Below are positions 25,473 to 32,187 of a stretch of 52,100 nucleotides of DNA, piece by piece (the first letter of the stretch is position 1; each line of letters begins with the position of its first letter). The stretch comes from Prosthecobacter sp. (lineage in GTDB: Bacteria > Verrucomicrobiota > Verrucomicrobiia > Verrucomicrobiales > Verrucomicrobiaceae): assembly GCF_020439865.1 (NCBI RefSeq), contig NZ_JAGRPF010000146.1, forward strand, positions 1-52,100. Direction: 5' to 3'. A program made the translations under genes and the position numbers. The notes under the pieces are model-generated. The model ran no database searches, was not told the DNA's origin, and saw nothing but the letters and a program-made list of their open reading frames with translations.

Positions 25473-25997
25473 ATGAAACTGCTTACTCTCATCTCCTCGA
25501 TCGTCGTTCTCTCCAGCCTCACCTCATGCCAGTCCGGCAAGCCCAACCCTTGCGCAGACATGCCGCCCTACAAAGGCTCGGCGGCCTTTGAACAAATGAA
25601 ATCGCTTGTCGGCAAATGGTCGGCCAACTCGCCGATGATGGGCAAGGTAAACACCGAGTTTCGCGTCATCGCGGGCGGCTCGGTGGTCGAGGAGACATTC
25701 GAAAGAGGCACTCCGATGGAGATGCTCAGCGTCTACCACGATGTGAACGGCAGGCTGATGATGACCCACTACTGCATGCTGCGCAATCAGCCGAGGATGC
25801 AGCTGACAAAGAGCACGGCGAACTCGTTGACCTTTGATTTCGTTCCCACGCCCGGGTTGAACGCTGCGAAGGAAATGCACATGCACGGAGCCACCTACAC
25901 CTTCATCGATGCGAATCACCTTCAGATGGAAGGTGTGTCCTGGAAAGACGGCAAGCCGGCGCCTTGCGGTCCGCCTTTGATCTTCACCCGCAAGTAA
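25473..25997 (+). CDS. DUF1579-like lipoprotein
   Basis: 174 residues. The N-terminus is a lipoprotein signal (MKLLTLISSIVVLSSLTSC, lipobox LTSC). The mature part has the DUF1579 pattern: 'FEQMKSLVGKWSANSPMMGKVNTEFRVIAGGSVVEETF', then 'HDVNGRLMMTHYCMLRNQPRM'. It is a small beta-barrel with calycin-like strands whose biochemical role is not known. It is the first gene of a three-gene unit with an ArsR regulator (5-bp gap) and an AHSA1-type protein. The operator palindrome lies just upstream. Such trios are common, and DUF1579 proteins often co-occur with SRPBCC/AHSA1 proteins; ligand sensing or stress response is a guess. Confidence 0.85.
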   Translation: MKLLTLISSIVVLSSLTSCQSGKPNPCADMPPYKGSAAFEQMKSLVGKWSANSPMMGKVNTEFRVIAGGSVVEETFERGTPMEMLSVYHDVNGRLMMTHYCMLRNQPRMQLTKSTANSLTFDFVPTPGLNAAKEMHMHGATYTFIDANHLQMEGVSWKDGKPAPCGPPLIFTRK

Positions 25998-26002
25998 TCG
26001 CC

Positions 26003-26380
26003 ATGCCACGCGCCCCGAAACCCGACCTCAACGATGCCTTCTTCGCGTTGTCCGATCCAACGCGCCGGAGCATCCTGGAGCAGCTCGGTGCGCGCGAGGC
26101 GGGTGTGACGGAGATCGCGGAGCCCCACGACATGTCGCTGCCTGCCATCTCAAAGCACCTGCGCGTGCTCGAACAGGCCGGCCTGCTGACGCGGCGCGTC
26201 GAAGGCCGTCAGCATTTCCTGCGCGTGAACCCCGATCCTTTGCAGCAGGCGAAGCAGTGGATTGAACGCCAGCGCGTGTTCTGGGAGGGCAGCTTCGACA
26301 AGCTTGCCGAGCATCTCGAACGCATGACCGCAGAATCTCCGCCCTCCACCCCCAAATCCTCCAAATCCCGCAAGCCATGA
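26003..26380 (+). CDS. ArsR/SmtB-family transcriptional regulator
   Basis: 125 residues. Winged helix-turn-helix features: FFALSDPTRRSILEQL near 12-27, then GVTEIAEPHDMSLPAISKHLRVLEQAGLLTRRVEGRQHFL, the recognition helix being LPAISKHLRVLE. No Cys-rich metal site is present, so it belongs to the metal-independent subgroup that is regularly paired with AHSA1/SRPBCC proteins. The C-terminus is Ser/Pro/Lys-rich. It probably represses its own operon through the palindrome at 25439-25462. Its stop overlaps the next start (ATGA at 26377-26380), so the two products are made together. Confidence 0.94.
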   Translation: MPRAPKPDLNDAFFALSDPTRRSILEQLGAREAGVTEIAEPHDMSLPAISKHLRVLEQAGLLTRRVEGRQHFLRVNPDPLQQAKQWIERQRVFWEGSFDKLAEHLERMTAESPPSTPKSSKSRKP

Positions 26381-26817
26381 GTTCCAACCCCACCACTGCC
26401 GTTCTCGAAATCGTACGCACCTTCAATGCTCCGCGTCAGCTCGTCTTTGATGCGTTCAAAACCTTCGAAGTCATGAAAACCTGGATGGGGCCGGACACCT
26501 GCAAGGTCCAGAGCGGCAGCCTCGATTTCAAAGTCGGCGGCGAGTATCGCTTCAACATGCAGACCGAGATGGGAGAGATGAGCGTGAGCGGTCACTATGT
26601 CGAAATCACGCCGCCGGAGAAGATTGCCTTCACCTGGCGCTGGCTCGACGACGAAGACTGGGAACCGGTCCAGTCGCTGGTGGTCTTCGAATTCAAAGAT
26701 CTGGGCGACAAGACCGAGCTTCGCCTGGTGCACACCGGCTTCCCCACTCTCGAGAGCCGCGACAACCACGAACGTGGCTGGAGCGGAAGCCTCGAGAAGT
26801 TGTCAGCGCGCTGCTAG
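26377..26817 (+). CDS. SRPBCC / AHSA1-family protein
   Basis: 146 residues, cytoplasmic. The opening 'LEIVRTFNAPRQLVFDAFKTFEVMKTWMGPDTC', the central 'FKVGGEYRFNMQTEMGEMSVSGHYVEITPPEKIAFTWRW' and the closing 'LVHTGFPTLESRDNHERGWSGSLEKL' are those of the AHSA1-like branch of the START/SRPBCC fold, which forms a deep hydrophobic pocket. It is usually coded beside an ArsR regulator, as here, and may bind the compound sensed by the system. The ligand is unknown. The gene ends 79 bp before the next sulfatase, whose conserved upstream element lies in that gap. Confidence 0.92.
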   Translation: MSSNPTTAVLEIVRTFNAPRQLVFDAFKTFEVMKTWMGPDTCKVQSGSLDFKVGGEYRFNMQTEMGEMSVSGHYVEITPPEKIAFTWRWLDDEDWEPVQSLVVFEFKDLGDKTELRLVHTGFPTLESRDNHERGWSGSLEKLSARC

Positions 26818-26827
26818 CACGACTCCA

Positions 26828-26896
26828 ACTCTGCGACATCCGACACAGGATTTGCTGAGAAGTCCTGAGAGTGCGCTGCGTTTACGCGCACCCAGC
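26828..26896 (+). promoter_or_regulatory. Conserved bipartite upstream element, copy C
   Basis: TCTGCGACATCCGACAC ends at 26846, TTTGCTGAGA at 26851-26860 and CGTTTACGCGCACC from 26879, 18 nt before the ATG at 26897. Block order and the 10-nt and 28-nt offsets equal copies A and B, which lie over 22 kb away. Confidence 0.6.
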
Positions 26897-28816
26897 ATGA
26901 GATTCCTCGCCCTCCTTCTCCTCTCATCGTTCCTCTTTCCTGCGTCATCCTTTTCGGCGCAGCCGAACGTCGTCTTCATTCTCGCGGACGACCTCGGCTG
27001 GGCGGACACCACGCTCTACGGCCACACGAAGTTCTACAAGACACCGAACGTCGAGCGGTTGGCGAAGCGCGGCATGACATTCATGCGGGCGTATTCGGCC
27101 AGCCCGTTGTGCTCACCCACGCGCTCGGCCATTCTCACCGGATTGAGTCCCGCACGAACGGGTATCACCACGCCGAACTGCCACATGCCGCAGGTCATCC
27201 TCGAAGCGAAGACAGGAACGAAGGCGCCGCCCGATCAGAAGGCGATCCAGCCCATCCCACCGACGCGGTTGAAACCCGAATACCGCACGCTGGCGGAGAC
27301 GCTGAAGGATGCGGGCTACGCCACCGGCCACTTCGGCAAATGGCATCTCGGGCCGGAGCCTTATTCGCCATTGCAGCAGGGATTCGATGTCGATGTGCCG
27401 CATCATCCAGGCCCCGGACCGGCGGGCAGTTACGTCGCGCCGTGGAAGTTTGCGGACTTTGATCATGATCCGGACATCCCGGACGAACACATCGAGGATC
27501 ACATGGCGAAGGAGGCCGTCGCCTTCATGGAGAAGCACAAGGACGAACCTTTCTTCCTCAACTACTGGATGTTCAGCGTACATGCGCCCTTTGATGCGAA
27601 AAAGGCGCTCATCGAGAAGTATCGCAAAGTCATGGACCCAACGGATCTGCAACGCAGCCCGACCTACGCCTCGATGATTGAGAGCATGGACGACGCCATC
27701 GGCACGCTGCTCGACACGCTCGACCGCCTCAAGATCGCCGACAACACGATCATCATCTTCACCTCCGACAACGGCGGCAACATGTACAACGAAGTCGATG
27801 GCACCACGCCGACCAGCAACCGGCCTCTGCGCGGCGGCAAGGCCACCATGTTCGAAGGCGGCGTGCGCATGCCCTGCATCGTTGCCTGGCCCGGTATCAC
27901 CGCCGCCGGAACGCGCAGCGACGCACTGGTGCAGAGCGAGGACTTTTATCCCACACTACTCGAAGCGCTGTCGCTGAAGCCCGCCGAGGGCCAACGCTTT
28001 GACGGTAGCAGCATCCTTTCTGCGCTGAAAGGCGACACGCTCGCGGGCAAGGCCATTTTCCAATACTTCCCGCACAATCCCTCCGTGCCCGACTGGCTCC
28101 CGCCGGCCGTCTCCGTGCATCGCGACGACTGGAAGCTCATCCGCATCTTCCACGGCGGCGAGAAAGGCGCGCATCGTTACCTGCTCTTCAACCTTCGCGA
28201 CGACCTCGGTGAGAAAAACAATCTCGCGGAGAAGAAACCCGAACTCGTGGCTGAACTCGACGCGCTGATCGACAAATTCCTCACCGACACCCATGCCGTG
28301 GTTCCCGTGTCGAATCCCGCCTTTGATCCAGCCAAGCATCACCCCGAACTCGAAGGCAAGGCGAAGCTCAAAGCGGAAGGAAAGGCCAAAGCGCCCGCGA
28401 AAGGTGCAGCAAAGGCCAAGGACGACGGTGATCCCGCGTTGCAAGGCTGGAAAGCACGCGATTGCAAAGCGGTGGTCAAAGATGGCATCGTGACGATCAC
28501 CAACATCGGCAGCGAATGCTTCCTCGGTTTCTCAGCCGGCAAACACAATGGACCCACGACGGTGAAATTCCGCATCAAGGCCAAGGCTGGCGCCTCGCAC
28601 TTCGACTGGCTCGCAAACAGCACCGAAGCCCAGACGCGGCGCGTTCCATTCACGCTCAAAGGGGGCGACTGGGAGGAAGTCGCCCTCGAACTTCCCGCCA
28701 CCGGACCGCTCGGTATCGTGCGCCTTTATCTGCCCATGCAGGAGCAGCCCGTGGAAATCGACTGGATCGAACTTGCTTCAAAAAACGGCGGCAAACCGAC
28801 GCGAACGGGGTTTTGA
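26897..28816 (+). CDS. Secreted type I sulfatase (CSPTR) with Lys-rich linker and C-terminal beta domain
   Basis: 639 residues, the longest sulfatase here. ATG 26897 starts a signal peptide (MRFLALLLLSSFLFPASSFS) and lies 18 nt behind the conserved CGTTT block. The core has QPNVVFILADDLGWADT, the active site C-S-P-T-R (Cys near 72), HFGKWHLG and IFTSDNGGNMY. After the catalytic part (about residue 480) comes a Lys/Ala-rich linker (KAKLKAEGKAKAPAKG), then a strand-rich domain at about 515-639 ('GWKARDCKAVVKDG', 'GDWEEVALELPATG', 'VEIDWIEL'). This aligns by eye with the extra domain of the sulfatase at 6066. It may bind substrate. The insert region after the active site (near 100-120) is also unusually long. 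Confidence 0.94.
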   Translation: MRFLALLLLSSFLFPASSFSAQPNVVFILADDLGWADTTLYGHTKFYKTPNVERLAKRGMTFMRAYSASPLCSPTRSAILTGLSPARTGITTPNCHMPQVILEAKTGTKAPPDQKAIQPIPPTRLKPEYRTLAETLKDAGYATGHFGKWHLGPEPYSPLQQGFDVDVPHHPGPGPAGSYVAPWKFADFDHDPDIPDEHIEDHMAKEAVAFMEKHKDEPFFLNYWMFSVHAPFDAKKALIEKYRKVMDPTDLQRSPTYASMIESMDDAIGTLLDTLDRLKIADNTIIIFTSDNGGNMYNEVDGTTPTSNRPLRGGKATMFEGGVRMPCIVAWPGITAAGTRSDALVQSEDFYPTLLEALSLKPAEGQRFDGSSILSALKGDTLAGKAIFQYFPHNPSVPDWLPPAVSVHRDDWKLIRIFHGGEKGAHRYLLFNLRDDLGEKNNLAEKKPELVAELDALIDKFLTDTHAVVPVSNPAFDPAKHHPELEGKAKLKAEGKAKAPAKGAAKAKDDGDPALQGWKARDCKAVVKDGIVTITNIGSECFLGFSAGKHNGPTTVKFRIKAKAGASHFDWLANSTEAQTRRVPFTLKGGDWEEVALELPATGPLGIVRLYLPMQEQPVEIDWIELASKNGGKPTRTGF

Positions 28817-28826
28817 TGGTGGCACC

Positions 28827-29705
28827 ATGCGCCGCCTGATCATCGCTCCCCTTCTCTGCCTCCTCTCGCAATGCGCTCCCCGGCCGGGCAGCACGCCCGG
28901 CAGTCTGCCGCCTCATTCGTGGGGCATGCCGCAGATCATCAACGTCTCCGCCTACGATCCGAAGGAAAAGCAACGAGCCGGCGTCGGCTTCTCGGAGCAC
29001 AACGTCTCCGCGCTGCGGGCAAATGGAGCCAGCGGGCTCATTGCACGTGCCGGCAAAGGTGGAAACCTGGATGAGAAATGCGCGAGCTTCCTCGCCTCGG
29101 CGGATCGTGCTGGAATGCTGCCGGGTGTTTATTATCGCGTGCAAAAGCACGTCGATGCGGTGGCGCAGGCGGACCAGCTCGTGAATCGTGTTCACGCGTT
29201 GAAGCGAAGCCGTTCGTGGAATGCGCCGTCATTGCTGATCTGCGGCGACTTCGACGGCAACCTGCCGCCTTCATCGATTCTGCGTTTCATGGATCGTGTC
29301 GAATCCCGCACCGGCATCGTGCCTGTCGCGTATCTCGAAAACAGCACGCAGCTCAAGCAGACGCTCAGCGGCGCAGACGCCGCCACCAAAGCGAAGCTTC
29401 GCCGCATGCCCTACTGGCTCGCGCTTTATGCCCACGACTGCGGCGCGGGCCCCGTCTATCCCGCGCCGGGCAATCCCCACGGATTGATCCATCAATACCA
29501 GGTCTGGTCCGACTGGACGATGTGGCAATACGGCGGCGTCGACTGGCAGCGCGGACGTTCGATGCCGAAGGTCTATCATCACGGCCTGCATCGCTTCCCG
29601 CTCTACTTCGGCAATCTCGACCGGCCCACCGAGCGAAATGTCTTCAACGGCTCGCATGCCGAGCTTCAGACTTTTTGGCAACGTCACGGCCTGCCGCTGC
29701 GTTAG
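28827..29705 (+). CDS. GH25-like lipoprotein, catalytic residues apparently replaced
   Basis: 292 residues with a lipoprotein signal (MRRLIIAPLLCLLSQC, lipobox LSQC). The mature part follows the GH25 lysozyme barrel: IINVSAYDP at the first strand, SGLIARAGKG, GVYYRVQ, LLICGDFDG, GIVPVAYLENS, PYWLALYA and MWQYGGVDWQRG near the end. In active GH25 enzymes the first motif has Asp (G-I-D-V-S) and the fourth is Asp-x-Glu; here they read I-N-V-S and D-F-D. Catalysis on peptidoglycan is therefore doubtful and it may be a binding protein. It follows the sulfatase at 26897 by 10 bp and converges with the LysR gene 3 bp downstream. Confidence 0.75.
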   Translation: MRRLIIAPLLCLLSQCAPRPGSTPGSLPPHSWGMPQIINVSAYDPKEKQRAGVGFSEHNVSALRANGASGLIARAGKGGNLDEKCASFLASADRAGMLPGVYYRVQKHVDAVAQADQLVNRVHALKRSRSWNAPSLLICGDFDGNLPPSSILRFMDRVESRTGIVPVAYLENSTQLKQTLSGADAATKAKLRRMPYWLALYAHDCGAGPVYPAPGNPHGLIHQYQVWSDWTMWQYGGVDWQRGRSMPKVYHHGLHRFPLYFGNLDRPTERNVFNGSHAELQTFWQRHGLPLR

Positions 29706-29708
29706 TGC

Positions 29709-30602
29709 TCACCGCATCGTTGCGGCCACCTGCTTCAGGGCCTCCACCAATGCTCGCGTGGAGGCTGATACACGACCTTTCTGCCATAGCACGATGAAGT
29801 CCCAACGGGCATTTTCATCACTGATCGGGACAAAAGTGACGCCTGGATGCGACGTTTGGGCGAAGTAGCCGGGCAGCAAGGTCACGGCGGACTCGGAGAC
29901 GACTTGGGACAGCACATTCGTGATGCCATCGACCGTCACGGCGAAGCGCGGTTTAAAGCCCGCTAGTTTGCACAGCGCGATCATCCAGCGATTCCGCCCC
30001 GGAACTTGATCCTCATCGACAGCGATGAAGTCGCGGCCCTTCAGATCCTTGAGCGCTAACTTTTTCCGCAAGGCAAATGCGTCTCCATCCGAAACGGCCA
30101 CGCACACACCAATTGAGCAAAGCTTCGCGCTATGAAATTCACGCGCGGCAACCACGCCCTCCTGGCCGATGAGGGCCACATCGAGCTCACCCGCTCTCAG
30201 TCCGCCGATTTGCTCGCGCGGCGACATGTCGTGCAGCTTGAGTTTCAAATCGGGCTGTGACTTCCGCAGGTGAACCAATGCGGGCGTTAGCATCGATTGC
30301 GCGGCGGAGATGAGGTAGCCCACCCGCAGCTCGGAGCGCTCGCCCCGTGCCTGGCGGCGCAGGTCGGCGATGGCAGCGTCATAATTTCCAACGAGTGGAA
30401 GCATGGTCTTCACCAGCGCATGGCCGAGGCCCGTGGGCTTGACGCCGCTGGTCTCGCGCTCCAGTAGCTTGCCGCCGATCTCGCTTTCGAGCGCCTGCAT
30501 CTGGCGGCTCAACGCGGGTTGCGTGATGCGCAGCCGCACCGCTGCGCGGTTCACGCTGCCTTCTTCGATCACGGTGAGCAATGCGCGGATGCGGTCGATC
30601 AT
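29709..30602 (-). CDS. LysR-family transcriptional regulator
   Basis: 297 residues, the normal family length. The N-terminal helix-turn-helix is clear (residues 1-60: FIEEGSVNRAAVRLRITQPALSRQMQALESEIGGKLLER pattern, here beginning MIDRIRALLTVIEEGS). Residues about 90-290 form the two-lobed ligand-binding domain (LRVGYLISAAQSML, ELDVALIGQEGVVA, SESAVTLLPGYF). It diverges from an operon of DUF5069, flavin-binding and DUF1348 genes, with 85 bp between, and most likely controls that operon and itself. The shared region contains a CCCGGC/GCCGGG palindrome. The inducer is unknown. Confidence 0.95.
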   Translation of the reverse strand: MIDRIRALLTVIEEGSVNRAAVRLRITQPALSRQMQALESEIGGKLLERETSGVKPTGLGHALVKTMLPLVGNYDAAIADLRRQARGERSELRVGYLISAAQSMLTPALVHLRKSQPDLKLKLHDMSPREQIGGLRAGELDVALIGQEGVVAAREFHSAKLCSIGVCVAVSDGDAFALRKKLALKDLKGRDFIAVDEDQVPGRNRWMIALCKLAGFKPRFAVTVDGITNVLSQVVSESAVTLLPGYFAQTSHPGVTFVPISDENARWDFIVLWQKGRVSASTRALVEALKQVAATMR

Positions 30603-30652
30603 GCGCCGAGGCTATGCGCATCCGGCATATCCGCAACGACGAAGCGGCATTA

Positions 30653-30671
30653 CCCGGCTTCGGTTGCCGGG
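30653..30671. promoter_or_regulatory. Palindrome in the LysR divergent region
   Basis: Arms CCCGGC (30653-30658) and GCCGGG (30666-30671) around TTCGGTT, 17 bp before the ATG at 30688. It could be an operator or a leader hairpin in the mRNA. The region also has TGCGCATCCGGCA, which fits the loose T-N11-A rule for LysR sites. Confidence 0.35.
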
Positions 30672-30687
30672 CAGAAGATGGTTTCGC

Positions 30688-31131
30688 ATGAAAGCACCAA
30701 ACCTCACCCAGCATCCTCCCCGCAGTCCGCGCGTCCGCCTTGGCGGCTACACCATCCTGCCGCGTCTGCTTGACAAAGCCCGCGCCACGCTCGCCAGCAC
30801 AAACGGCGAGTACATCTACAACAACCCCAACGACGGTCACTTCTTCCGCTTCACCGGTATCACTCCCGAAGCGCTGCTGGAGCAGGTGAAAACCGGCGCG
30901 GGCGACTGGGACCTGCTGCTCTGGGTCAATGAGCACGTACCGCTGAAACGCACCGCGCTGGAGATTCAGCAATGGTCCGGCTGGACGGAAACTGTCGCCT
31001 TCAACGATGTCGATATGCGCGAGTGGTTCACCGGGCAGATCAAGCGCCTCAACCCCGCCCGCGAAGATCTGCGCGGCACTTTTGACTACCTCGATCTCGA
31101 CGACTACGTCAGCTTCGGCGGTGTGGCGTAA
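30688..31131 (+). CDS. DUF5069 domain protein
   Basis: 147 residues, cytoplasmic. It matches the DUF5069 pattern common in Verrucomicrobiota and Planctomycetota: 'PRSPRVRLGGYTILPRLLDKARATLA', 'GEYIYNNPNDGHFFRFTGI', a Trp-rich middle (GDWDLLLWVNEH) and 'NPAREDLRGTFDYLDLDDY'. Its function is not known. It is the first gene of an operon divergent from a LysR regulator, followed 24 bp later by a flavin-binding protein and then a DUF1348 protein, suggesting that all three serve one oxidative or detoxifying pathway; this is inference. Start chosen at ATG 30688, where the conserved region begins. Confidence 0.88.
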   Translation: MKAPNLTQHPPRSPRVRLGGYTILPRLLDKARATLASTNGEYIYNNPNDGHFFRFTGITPEALLEQVKTGAGDWDLLLWVNEHVPLKRTALEIQQWSGWTETVAFNDVDMREWFTGQIKRLNPAREDLRGTFDYLDLDDYVSFGGVA

Positions 31132-31155
31132 ACACACTCTTCACTCCAAATCGCC

Positions 31156-31761
31156 ATGGCCGACCGATTCATGCACACCGTCCTCACGCCCGCTGTCCTC
31201 GCGGCGGAGCGTCACTACTACGGGCGCTCCTATCCAGCCTTCGATGCCGCACCCGAGCGCGATGTGTTGACCGCTGCTGAGGCGGAGTTCATCGCGCAGC
31301 GTGACTCGTTCTACATGGCGACCGTCACGGAAAGCGGCTGGCCCTATCTGCAGCATCGCGGTGGGGCGAAAGGCCTCCTCCGCGTCACGGGGCCCAACGA
31401 ACTCATGTTCGCCGATCATGTAGGAAATCGTCAGATGATCAGCGTCGGCAGCCTTGCGGCGAATGATCGTGTGAACCTCTTCCTCATGGACTACCCGGCG
31501 CGCGAGCGTTTGAAAATCCTGGGCCACGCCAAAGTGCTCGATGCACGCGAGCATCCTGATCTTGTCGGCAAGATCGCCCCGCCCGGCGGTCACGCAGCCA
31601 AGGTGGAGCGCATTTTTGTGATCGACGTTTTGTCCTACGACTGGAATTGTCCCAAGTTCATCACACCACGCTTCACCGCCGCCGAAATCGAAACCGCCGC
31701 CGCACCTCTCAGAGCACGCATTGCCGAACTTGAAGCCCAACTCAAACTCCAATCATCATGA
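31156..31761 (+). CDS. Pyridoxamine 5'-phosphate oxidase-like flavin-binding protein
   Basis: 201 residues. The segment 'SFYMATVTESGWPYLQHRGGAKGLLRVTGPNELMFADHVGNRQMISVGSL' followed by 'RVNLFLMDYPARERLKILGHAKVL' is the split-barrel FMN-binding fold of the PNPOx-like superfamily. This subgroup usually reduces small compounds or acts in flavin chemistry rather than vitamin B6 synthesis. The last 30 residues are helical and could form a short coiled coil (ETAAAPLRARIAELEAQLK). Its stop overlaps the start of the DUF1348 gene (ATGA), so the two are coupled. Control by the divergent LysR regulator is likely. Confidence 0.9.
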   Translation: MADRFMHTVLTPAVLAAERHYYGRSYPAFDAAPERDVLTAAEAEFIAQRDSFYMATVTESGWPYLQHRGGAKGLLRVTGPNELMFADHVGNRQMISVGSLAANDRVNLFLMDYPARERLKILGHAKVLDAREHPDLVGKIAPPGGHAAKVERIFVIDVLSYDWNCPKFITPRFTAAEIETAAAPLRARIAELEAQLKLQSS

Positions 31762-32186
31762 CCCCACGCCCGCCGCTCCCTCCGTTCACCGAAGAAACTG
31801 CGAAACAAAAAGTCCAGATGGCCGAGGACGCCTGGAACAGCCGCGATCCTGAGCGCGTCTCGCTCGCCTACACGCCCGACACCGAATGGCGGAATCGCGA
31901 CGAGTTTCTCAACGGTCGCGAAGAAGTGAAGGCCTTCCTCACCCGCAAATGGGCCAAGGAGACGGACTATCGCCTCAAAAAGACGCTGTGGGCCTTCACC
32001 GGCAACCGCATCGCCGTGCGCTTCGAATACGAGTGGCATGATGAGTCAGGCCAGTGGTGGCGCAGTCACGGCAACGAGAACTGGGAGTTCGACGAAAACG
32101 GCTATATGGCAAAGCGCTTCGCGAGCATCAACGACCAGCCAATCCGCGAGGAAGATCGCAAGTTCCGCTGGGAACGTCCTGCCTAA
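31758..32186 (+). CDS. DUF1348 / NTF2-like protein
   Basis: 142 residues. The pattern 'AEDAWNSRDPERVSLAYTPDTEWRNRDEFLNGREEVKAFLTRKW' with 'RIAVRFEYEWHDESGQWWRSHGNENWEFDENGYMAKRFASINDQPI' is that of DUF1348, a branch of the NTF2-like/SnoaL fold with a small ligand pocket. Members are cytoplasmic and of unproven function. It is coupled by a 4-bp overlap to the flavin-binding protein upstream and ends 1 bp before the convergent thioredoxin-like gene. It belongs to the LysR-linked unit. Confidence 0.9.
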   Translation: MTPRPPLPPFTEETAKQKVQMAEDAWNSRDPERVSLAYTPDTEWRNRDEFLNGREEVKAFLTRKWAKETDYRLKKTLWAFTGNRIAVRFEYEWHDESGQWWRSHGNENWEFDENGYMAKRFASINDQPIREEDRKFRWERPA

Positions 32187-32187
32187 A

